Below are positions 10,533 to 21,042 of a DNA stretch of 64,000 bases, piece by piece; within the stretch, counting starts at the first letter, position 1; each line of letters opens with the position of its first letter. Origin of the DNA: Gnetum montanum (Eukaryota; Streptophyta; Gnetopsida; Gnetales; Gnetaceae); assembly GCA_015680685.1 (NCBI GenBank), contig MNCI01016353.1:559168-623167 (forward strand), written 5' to 3'. Position numbers and translations under genes: made by a program. The notes beneath the pieces were generated by a model that did no database searches, was not told where the DNA came from, and saw only the letters and a program-made list of their open reading frames with translations.

Positions 10533-13229
10533 TTTGGTATCAAAACAAACCACGACCCAAGGACCATTCAAAACCATGGACTAATTATAATCTAATGATG
10601 AACCATGAAGCCATGACCTAGATAGAGTCATGGATCACCACCAGATATGCTACATGTCTAAAATGATATATGTAAGCCAAAAGATACCTTTCCATTAATT
10701 TCTTGGATAATGAATCAAACATCTACAAGAGACATAGATCCCACTAAGCAATAAAATTCTTTCCTAGATATTATTGACTAAGAAAGATCCAATTACACCT
10801 TACTAGGATTCATCAATTACAAGAGACATTGGTAAGACAAGGACACACTGGTCTAGGTATTTCTTATCCATCTTATAGTCATGCTAGAATGTTAATTGAT
10901 TAAGGTCATTATTAAGTTTCTTCCAAAAAGTTAGTAACCATGGCCTGAGTTGATCTTGTCATGTTAAAACTCATTATTATAAGTACTTAACCCTTTTAAC
11001 TTGACATTATTCACCCTGAGACCTATAGAAAAATCAATAATCAATGAATGAAGTTGTCATAATCTTACTACCTTACTAGGGTATAATCATGATTAAGAAG
11101 AATAAGTCTACATCACACTTGCAAAATTATAAAAGTAAAAGTACTATGTTTTTTTACAAGGGTCAATATATCATATAATCATCCAAGTCATTTATAAGTC
11201 ATCATATTGTCCATACATCAACTTCGTAATGTCATTTTTGATAAAAGAATTTATTTTGAGCATTTCAAACATTGAAAATCCAACTTAATTTTCAAATCCT
11301 AAAAATATGCCCAATGCATAGTGCTCATTGAGTTGATTCCAACAGTATAAATTTCATCTCGATTGAACTTACGATTTGAAAGATATGGTCTTTGAAATTT
11401 TATCATTATGCATGTTAAAATAATAATAAACTAAATGAATAATTAATATTATTAAAAAATTAAATAAAAAATTGATGCTTAGTATGAACACATGACCTTT
11501 AAGGTATCAAATGTAACTCTACAAGCCACACTAATAACCCCCAAGGCATGTACACTAGTCGCTATAAGTAAACCTATGTAGCTTTACCAAAAAAAGTATA
11601 TATATACATATCTATAAAAAAAATTGCAAAAAAAAAATTAAAAAAAATTGGTCACTTGGCTACAATGTTGGAAGCAACCAACCATTTTGGCTAACCAGCT
11701 GCACCAGCCTTACCACAATGTTGTTGTTCATGCTCTTTGCTAATGTGTCTCCTTGCCTTGTCATTGCACCTCGCCTTGCCTTTCCACACTATTGCCTGCT
11801 ACACATGCACCTACCTTAACTACCTACCCAATGCCACCTCAAAGCCACTGTTGTCACCTCTTAATCACTTGTCGTGCTCTCTTTCGGTCCACATCGACAT
11901 TGGCCTAGTAGGTGCAAGCTCTCACTTCTAGGGGCAACAACATTGCCATTCTTCACCTCTCCTAGCACCATCGATGGCATGATTTTTTTCCCTCCATGCC
12001 TCCAATGTCTGTTGGGAAAACCTTGCTTGGGCTGCTCCACAAACCTTAGTTAGGTTGACATGTAGGTCCTTGGAAGGTTAGCGCAAGCCCTCAAGAGGGT
12101 AGCATAGGCCCTACGATGAGTCACCGTAGTAGGTCATGGTGAAAAAACACTGCATCAGCATCCTCATCACTTGCCACAACTCAACCCATCTACCATGCCC
12201 CATGACACCACTACTCATCATCGTGCATCTATAAATGCACTTCTACTAATACGGTCATTACCATGTCATGCATTACGATGAGCATTGCTAGCCTACCTTC
12301 TCAGCAAGTTCAGCAAATAGAAAAACATGTTAAAAATGGGTCATAAAATTTAAATTTCAAAAGGTGAAAAGTAATTTGAAAAATAAAATTTGATGCATTG
12401 ACATTAACCTTGATAAAAAGTTTGTAATTAAGCATACTTCTTTTGGAGTAGTACTAGGGTGGGTGCCCTCTTGGTAAGTCTTATTGTCCATGCCTTAAGT
12501 CTTAGACTCCATAACCCATAAAGTTTAATTCTGAAAACCTTTTTCAATGAACAAAGAGTCATTTCCTATAGATTTTAACCTCTCAAATTTAATAGTGAAG
12601 TTAGATTAGTCTAATATGTTCCAAAAATTAGTTTTTTATGCCTTGTCCAACATGGTACATCAAGACTCTTGGAGACTCATTTTAGCATAACTTGGGCATA
12701 TGATGTCCAATTCTAACATATGAATAGTCATTCCTAACATTTTTCAAGCTTCTAAACTCAATGGTGAGTTCAGATTTATCATCTAGGTACCTAAGAATTC
12801 AATGATATCTTAAATTTTACCTTAAGAGACCATAACACAGACTAACCAATCATGTCTAACAATATAGCCTCTTGGACCTTAAGATTAAGCTCTTAACTTT
12901 TGTAGAAAGATAGTCTAAGATTTTAAAAAATCCCCAAGTATGTCATTAGTTATACTACTCAAGTTAATGTCTTAATGGAGGTAGAAAGGTCGTTAAGAAT
13001 CTAGGTAATGTACCCAGGTGTTACCAACCCAAAATCAGTTAATCAATTGGTAAACCAAAATGATCAAGAAGAGGTATATCAATTAATCTTACAACCAAAT
13101 CATATGGTAGAACAAAATGGATAGTCATAATCTCATTTTGACAAGGTGTATGATACCCATGAAGAGAAATGACATAGGAGATAATTCAAAAATGAGAATG
13201 AAAGTAGCAACATATAATGTGCTAGAAAG
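10533..13229. repeat. Undefined non-coding repeat DNA, perhaps the interior of J
   Basis: No retrotransposon protein could be read on either strand. A relatively GC-rich, low-complexity stretch (about 11640-12300, 'ccttgcc/cacctcgcc' runs) is flanked by AT-rich DNA with short A-runs near 11590-11650. It may be the leader or remnant of element J followed by the lost 3' part of element F. I see no gene. Confidence 0.35.
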
Positions 13230-13353
13230 ATCCCTAGCTAGTGAAAGACAACATTCGCTATGTCCACCATGGGCCTTGGATTGGCATGAATATTGATACT
13301 CATGCATCTTTGCAGAATGTTCATAGCATAAGTGACATTCTCCTATTGATGTT
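13230..13353 (-). pseudogene. Left arm of element F (gag-derived)
   Basis: Read on the minus strand, 13317-13344 (gagaatgtcacttatgctat) matches element D near 16878-16900 (aagaatgctacttgtgctat). The matching upstream part of F resumes at 30058 on the other side of solo LTR H. The left limit of F, including its 3' LTR, could not be found. Confidence 0.6.
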
Positions 13354-13849
13354 GTTGTTGACCTTGAGGTATGTTAAAACCTTAGAAAAAATGAAGAATG
13401 CAAAATATGTGTGTGTGTGTGATCTTACAAGACCATAAGAAAGTTAATCAACAAAGGACTTCAAATAGAGAGATAAGACTTTAAGAACATGAGCTACAAT
13501 GATGAAATGAAGAATAAAAAGAACAAGATAAGAATATGGATGTTAATGGAGTCTACAAGCTAAATGAAGATGTTCTTAGAACTACCGAGAAGCCAAAAGA
13601 CAAAAGGAATGCTTCAAATCTCAAAGTGTATCTAGATGGTAGACGTCCCACTAAAATAAGAGACATCTATACAGAACAATAGACGTCTATAAGAAGACGT
13701 CCCATAGTAGACGTCTACACCTTCAAGTAGATGTCTCTCCTACATTAAAGCTAGTCACAAATAGATGTCTCATCCTTGAAGTAAACATCTATGCTAGCTA
13801 TTTGATAGTCATTGTATGAATTCTGAGGAATTTTTGGAAACTCAAAGGG

Positions 13850-14810
13850 TGATGAGACATGATATGTTTGGCAACTTTGTTGATGTATCTTAGATGCATC
13901 ATCACATATGTGTGGATGAAAATGCATTGATGCATTAATGGAAAATGCATCTAAGATGTGTTGATGCATCCATATTGATGCATCCCTGTCAATGTAGCTA
14001 AATATGTTAATGCATCCTCATTGATGCAATGCCTATATTTTCCTATAAATATGTGAGCACCCACTACGTATTTGGCACCATTTAGTCAAAAGTGTAGCTA
14101 GACCCTTGCGGTTTTATTTCATAATCTTAGCAAATAGTCAGTGAGTGCTTGTAGTGTGGATTTGAGTCAATTGTATGGTATCTTGTTTGAGTGGTATTAT
14201 ACCTAGACACATTCCATGAATGGTAATAAGATCTAGATTAATTCCTATTCATTACAATACTTTGACTTAAAATAGATTATTTTCAATTAAATTTATTTTC
14301 TATGTACTTAGTTAACATTTACATTTCTATGGACATTAATCAATCAATGAAATGAGCATGACCAGTTCCAAGTGTAAACACATATTCACTTAGTAATTTC
14401 AACAATGTTATTGCTTGGTTCACCCAATAGCATAACACTTGGTAATCCCAGTAGTGGATATGTGAGTTTAGGATGTGTGCGGTAGGCTGGGAATGTACAC
14501 TCATCATCCTTAGGATAGTTTATAATTTTTCTTCTTGTTATTAATTTGTTTAAATAATTAATTTCTATAATAATATCTAGTTAGTTTAAGGACTGCACAA
14601 CATCAAACATCATATGCCTCACTTTGGACTAAACTATACATGATAAAGCTACCACTAGTCCAAGTGGAAAGACAGCGACCTGCAATCAATGCTTAACAAT
14701 CTAGATTCCACGCTAGTTCCATCCATGGAATTTGACCAGATTGTAAGTGAAGGCTTGTGATTCATATTGTTGGGCATAGGGGGGGGTGGGGGGGGGGGGN
14801 CTACTTATCA
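13850..14810 (+). repeat. 5' LTR of element D
   Basis: It runs from TGATGAGACATGATATG to CTTATCA. U3 carries a series of GATGCATC-type palindromes (about 13885-14030), then a TATA box (tataaata, 14044-14051). The 3' half carries the conserved block GGATGTGTGCGGTAGGCTGG (near 14470). A run of about 20 G with one N (14779-14800) is a likely assembly or slippage problem, since the 3' LTR has only five G there. Confidence 0.9.
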
Positions 14811-14811
14811 T

Positions 14812-14829
14812 TGGTGCTATCGTCAAGGA
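14812..14829 (+). other. tRNA-Asp primer-binding site of D, decayed
   Basis: TGGTGCTATCGTCAAGGA follows the LTR by one base and keeps the TGGTGC start of the tRNA-Asp complement; the rest has mutated. Confidence 0.6.
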
Positions 14830-14942
14830 TGATGCTAGTTATCTAGATTAGTTATATTATAAGTGATTGTTGTAAAAGCATTAATAACTTATATTTTAAG
14901 AAAAATTAATATTTTAAGTCACATACATGATCAATTAAAAAC

Positions 14943-17713
14943 ATGTCTTCTTCACATAGAGTCGATAATCCATCATATGATGAGAACACTAGCAGGAAAA
15001 ATGGTAGGTTCTATATGGAAGAGAATTAAAGTGAATCACTAAACATAGGGGTCTCATATGCTCATTTAGACCCTTGCTACATGCAAATACTACATTCAAC
15101 TAATGCAGACAATCTCAGAGGAGAGAAGTAAGTCCTAGAACAAGGAGGACCTCAAGGCCTAGGACCTTCTCCAAATCTAGAAAAGATAAATCAAGGGACC
15201 ATAGGGGAAGATATAAGAACCATGGCAATTTTCCCAGTTCACTGTCTTCCTCTTCCTCTTCAATGTCTAGTTCTAATGAAGATGAATGTAGGTATAGAGA
15301 TAAAGTTATACTAAGAGGTTAACATGAAGATAAAAATAGAATGCAAAGGCAAGATGAAAGACATCAAAGTGAGCATAGACAAGATCATCACTATTAGACA
15401 AATAGAAACAGGGATTATCACCATGCCATGTCTAACGAAGATGAACCCTTTTTTGCTACTAGGAGCATGATACAAATTAGGAAGGCAGTTCAAATACCTC
15501 ATAGCATCAAAGGGAAAGCTGCATCAAATCGCTTGATATTAATAACATTTCTAAATTTAAGGGAGACTATAATTCTAATTCCCTACATCATTTACAAGCC
15601 TTTGATGATGCATGCATCTTACAAAACATTGAAAGTAGATAGCAAAAGTTTAAGCTCTTCCCTAGGATATTAATAGAAGAAGCTAAAAGTTGGTATAGAT
15701 AATTGGAACCAAATTTAATCCATTGGTGGTTAAAAATTCTTGAGCTCTTTAACAAAAAATACCAAACCTATGAAAGAGTGTCCAATCTAAGAAAACAAAT
15801 CCAAGGATGGAAGCAAGAAAACCATGAATCCTTGGATACAGCCTTGGACAGATACTACTCTTTACTACATAGATGTCCAAGCCATTATTTTTCTCAAAAA
15901 GAACAACTTCTCCACATCACAGATGGGCTTCATAACAATACAAGGGAGACCCTTGGGATCTATGCCCAAGGATAATTATCAGAACTAAGAGTCCATTAGA
16001 TACAAAGGCTAGTTGAATAGGTGGCAAAAGAAGGAGAGTTTTGTAAAACAAAGAGTTTAGAGGAATATAACTAGAATCCAACTCTTCACGAAAAAGAGAT
16101 CCATATTTATGATCAGGAAAAAGAAGCATCTTGTCAATACAAAAGTCTATCACTAAGATTGAAGCAAGGGTAGATAAGATACGGGAGTTGATGAATAAAA
16201 AAGTTACAACCAACTTGAAAATCATAGAGGAGAAGGTAAAGACAAGGATTAAGTGATCAAAACAAGAAGAGAAAAAAGAACAAAGAAATAAGTAAGGACA
16301 CTTATTAGCAAAAATGAAACATAGTTGTAGTAGAAGAGGTTACAGACTTAGATATAGAAGATGATGATGGATGTGACATCTATGAATATGAATATCCAAA
16401 GGGCTATTGCCCACTTAATTTACATCTACAAGAGTTTGGGGCTTTTATTTTAAGTCCCAAGTTTTTAGAAAAGAAAATTTCTAGGAGATTACCTTATCCA
16501 TAAGGTAATTGTAGATAGTCTTACAGCTAGAAGTACTATCCCAGTGGGACTTCTTATCAACATCAAAACTACTATCAACCATAGTGGTAAAATCCACAGT
16601 CATGGGGAATTCCATTAATAAACTAGCAATACCCTTATTGCCAACTAGACCCTTATGGATACTATGTTCAACAACTTATTTCTCCAAATGGTTATACTTC
16701 CTCTATCTCAAATCACTACTACTACTTTCTTGAATACCATCAGCATGCAACATCTCCTATGGGATCACCATCTCACACCTCTTATCCTTTGTCACATCCT
16801 TAATACTCTCACACTTTTCTTTGACATATGTCACCACTAATAATGTAGAAAGGATTAGCATCACAACCTTAGAAAAGAATGCTACTTGTGCTATGAACAT
16901 ACAAGTGAATGATAATGTTAGTAGATCTCAGCAAAAGTCCTTGAATCATCTTTTCTTTATAATGGTTTTCATACATGTGAATAAAACTAGTAGACCTACT
17001 AGCTCATGAGATCTAGCATAAGGACAATATGGTGTAACCCCTTTCCTCACAAAAATAATGGCTCTAAGTCACGTAAGAACCAACAACCATTACCATTCTA
17101 ACATAAAACATAAAAGATGAACCTATCACTATGGATAGACAAAAAATTCCATGCATTACTAATAATGATAAAAGGTGTTGTTGTGGGCCAAAAGTTCAAA
17201 GTATTAACATAATCCCTATACCAACCCACAACAAACTTAAGAAATAAGTGAGTGTGCAAAACCAAGTCTACAAAATAGGCACTAAAGTAGAAGACACCTA
17301 GTGGCTTGAAAATGAGAATACAAAACCATTCAAAAGATGCACAAAAACATCCTATTCACTTATTAGTTCTAGTTTTTAGAAAGTAAACCAAACAAAAAAC
17401 TCAGAGAAGAAAATATTACACCCTGACTATACACCAAAAGAAGATGTTAAACAAGAAGACATAAGAAGTAAAATAGAAAATAAACAAGGAAACATGGCTA
17501 GACATCTTAAAAACAAATTTTAGTCCAACTAAAGATATGTCTCCAAATCATTGAAACGTGATTACCATTAATGTTATATGTGCTACCAAGAGAAAAATTA
17601 AATCATTAGAGATGATAAATGGAAAACTTATGGTGTATAACTAAGGAAATGTATGATCCATTTTCCGAATGCTCATCCATGAGTTTAGTCATGGGGGAGA
17701 TGCTCCATCTTGA
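14943..17713 (+). pseudogene. gag polyprotein remnant of element D
   Basis: The ATG (MSSSHRVDN) follows the primer site by about 110 bp, as in element A. In order there are a basic Arg/Ser/Asp-rich segment (about 15120-15420), the gag domain (VSNLRKQIQGWK, then DRYYSLLHRCPSHYF and ITDGLHNNTRETLGIYAQG, 15780-15975), a lysine-rich spacer, a decayed zinc knuckle (CDIYEYEYPKGYC, near 16370-16410) and a Pro/Tyr-rich tail. It ends in FSHGGDAPS at 17713, the counterpart of LSHGGDGHLY in element A. Several stops and frameshifts occur. I find no protease DSG motif. Confidence 0.8.
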
Positions 17714-19887
17714 ATCAAGAACTAATAAGTGCATTTTTTCTTTTTTGTTTTACAATTTTTTATCCTTTTCCTATTTCTTCAAAATTTTTCAATTCTTAAT
17801 ATGTTTTACATTTCTTATTATTTTTATTTTCTTTTTAATTTTCTCTTTTCTTAAGTTATTTTCTCTATTTTTTATGAATGTATATTATGTTTTTGTTGAT
17901 AATATTGCTACTCATGATGTAGAAGTCAACACAATATGTTGGGTTTTTATCCTATGCTATCAACTCAATTGGGTAAATAATTATGTAATGCAGTGAGACC
18001 ACATCATCCATCCCTCCAATTTCTTTAAATAAGAGGGCCTTATGATGAAAGCAATATGGTTCTTCTTACATGAAGCTAAAATTAACGACTAATCAATTCA
18101 CCTTGAAGAAAGAGGAAAAGACCAAGTGGGAATGGAAGAGGGTGTGATCTCAAGCGGATTTTTTGGGTTCTCTTCTTGACTTCCTTTTTATGCTCTATGA
18201 CTCCTCATGGAATGTACCATCACTCCTATTGTTCACTAATAAATAGGAAGCATGTCTTTGCATGGTGTGGTTTCCATGAATAAATAAAGAAAGAAAAAAA
18301 AGGAGAGAAAAATAGAGAAAACAAAACAATGGAAATTTGAAGAACACTCCTTAGACATAATAATGAGCTACAAGCACTAGTTATGAGGCTAGAAAGGCAT
18401 GCTACCCATGCTTGAAGGCACCCCTCTAACTAAGGCCCTTCCTTCCTTCCTTCTTCTCCTTTCTTCTCTTTTTGGAGTGATGTTCATTCTCTATGGTTGT
18501 TATGGACTCATGATGGTAGGAAGAAAGGACCACATCAATGTAAGGCCACTGTCAATGGTATGGACTTGGTCTGAAAATTGGATAGGATAGGTATGATGGT
18601 CATTTTAATCACAATTGACACAAGAACCTATTGCAGACATGGTTAAGTATCTTACATCCTAATCTTTGCAATCCCTTCTCATCTAATTATTCGCCTCACT
18701 ACTACATGCAATTATGGACCTAATGATTTTGTATAGTATAGTGCAAGATTCTAACAAAGGTAGTTGTGTGTTGTTTTGAACAAAGGCATGATCTACATTT
18801 AACTTCTAAGGTGCCCACGAACATCTATAAAAGTGGTTGTGTAAGGGTATTATGGCAGGAGCCTGCTTTGGGGAGGACCCACTTGCATAACTTTTGTTGA
18901 TTATGGCTCTAAACCACACCTCACATCTTCAAGAACATCATTGACAACTTCTCTGAATTTATGCATGATTTTGTAATAAACTTCTCATCAATTTTGAGTT
19001 ATCTTTAATGCTTTTAATTTCCTATAAATTCAAAATTTTTTGGCCATCTTGTGAATTAGACCTTTGGCTTTAATTATTTGAAAAATTGTGCACTTCTGGA
19101 GTTAAGCTAATTTATTATTGGGGGGGGGGGGGGCATGGAATGAAGGATGTACTTTTTAAAATTTTTCTAAAACCCCATTTTCAAACATTATGGTAACTAA
19201 AAGTAAAAATAATCAAAATAGCTTGAATAACTTGATGATTTTAGTTACCTTAGAGCCTTGGGAAACATTATTATGAAATCATCTTGAGCTTACATGCTGA
19301 AATATTTTTGAATTTTGAGCTAACTAAGGATTCAAGAAGGGTTAATCATTAATTAAAAAAGTATCAAAACTAATGTTGATCCTTTGGTGATTTCAGGTGA
19401 TGCCAAATATAATCCCTAAGGTTGAAGGTCTTGTAAAAGCAAAGGAAAAGAGGCCAAAAGAAGGACAAAGGAGGATATGCCCATGGATAAATAGTAGCAC
19501 ATATAAGGATTACAACTTAAACAACATATGTTTATTAAATCCATGGAATGATGAGAAGAAATTTTAGTTTATCCTTCAAGAACGTTCTGCATAAAAAGAG
19601 AAGCATCAACATAACAATCATAGTTGGAAAGACTACCACCACTAGTGAAAATAAGAAGATTCATCATCGGTGGATTTGAAGACCTTTGCAATTTTGTAAA
19701 CTTTAATTTCTATCTATTCTTTTTTTTTTCATTTTGTAATACATCCACTTGAATAAAATTTTGTAATGCGACACTCCAATTTTGTAATGGTAGCCAATCT
19801 ATTCTTGGTTACCCCACAATTTTTATAATGAAACATTGCCTATTTATATGTAACTCAAGGATGAGTTTTTAGTCAATCATGGAGGTA
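17714..19887 (+). other. Non-coding 3' region and polypurine tract of D
   Basis: This region holds the conserved box CTTTGGGGAGGACCCACT at 18866-18883, a run of 14 G at 19120-19133, and the 3' polypurine tract (tcatggagg, near 19877-19885) two bases before the 3' LTR. The region 19180-19887 matches 62690-63377 of element E. An open stretch of 125 codons at 17619-17996 is a T-rich artefact. Confidence 0.7.
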
Positions 19888-20092
19888 TGATGAGACATGA
19901 TATAGTGGGCAACTTCGTCGACGTATCCCTGTTGATGAAGCCTCATCGACACATCCTCGTTAACGCATCTTAGATGCATCGTCACATATGTGTGAATGAA
20001 AATGCATTGATGCATTAATGGGCAACACATCTTAGATGCGTCAATGTATTGTCATTGACATAGCTAAATGTGTTAACACATTCCTGTCAACA
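19888..20092 (+). repeat. 3' LTR of element D, first part
   Basis: It starts TGATGAGACATGATAT like the 5' LTR and is cut at 20092 by insertion of element C in U3. It contains GATGCATC-like units. Confidence 0.9.
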
Positions 20093-20877
20093 TGATGAGT
20101 GGTGAGTTACCCCTATACTCAACCATACGAATACGAGCGTTACACGCGTGATCCGGTCGAACTCCGCAGATGGACTAGTTGTGGCATCTAGACAGTTAGC
20201 CTTAGGTCGCAGTTTGTTGTCTTCCCATCTAGACTAGTATTAGCTTTGTCACGTATGGTTTAGTCTAGAGTGAGGTGTATGATGGGTTTCTAATCTAATG
20301 CTACTCCTGAAGGCAATGGAAAGTAATATTAACTAATGTAGGAGAGAGAGGGTGAGAGAATCTAATCTAGCCTAAGTGCGATGAGCATACGTTCCTTGAT
20401 TATCCATACACATCTTGGACTTCATGCACAACTACTACTGGGATTACCAAGCGTAGATCCTAGGTATACTATTGGGTTGCCAAGTAGTCACACTTAAATG
20501 CTCGTAATCAATTCGTACTCATTCTATGTTTAACATGAGTTTAAGGGTGAGAGAGATTAACTAGGAAAGTAGTAAATAACAAGTAAATAAATAATTAATC
20601 TAAGTGAATGCTACAATGATGAAGTAATCTCGATCTTTATTGCTGGTCATGTGCATGTCCAAGTACGTCACCCTCGAATAAAGGATGTCATACAATTACA
20701 ATCACCACACTGCAGGCATACACTAAGAGGAAAAGGGAGAGAAAGAAATTAAAATGCTTAAACTAAAACTGACTAGCTTCCTTATTGTCTAATGATTCCT
20801 AACTCTTCTATCTACCTCTTATTTATAGATGAGGAGATAGGCCGCGATATCGCGGTCACCCAAATGACGACTCATCA
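20093..20877 (-). repeat. 3' LTR of element C
   Basis: On the plus strand it begins TGATGAGTGGTGAGTTACC and ends CGACTCATCA, and it is clearly homologous to 27875-28690. A TATA box lies on the minus strand (tctataaataagagg, near 20817-20831), next to a short GCGATATCGCGG unit at 20843-20855. Confidence 0.9.
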
Positions 20878-21042
20878 TACCCTCATGACTGAATGAAAAC
20901 TCATCCTAGAGTTACAATGATTACACAGTGGATAGGTATGAGATTATTGGATGGTGAAAATGGAATTATGCCATAGTGTGGAATGAAAACAAAACAAAGA
21001 CACAACACAAAGAATGTGCTACAACTACAAAATTTTTAGAAC

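Noticed and set aside
13640-13800. Regularly spaced AGACGTCT units considered as a CRISPR-like array
   Set aside because: Units are short palindromes with irregular spacing inside an LTR of a plant genome; no repeat-spacer structure and no cas genes.
17619-17996. 125-codon open frame with Phe/Leu-rich, membrane-like sequence
   Set aside because: The hydrophobic part comes from a T-rich non-coding tract in the 3' region of element D; only its beginning overlaps the true gag tail in another frame.
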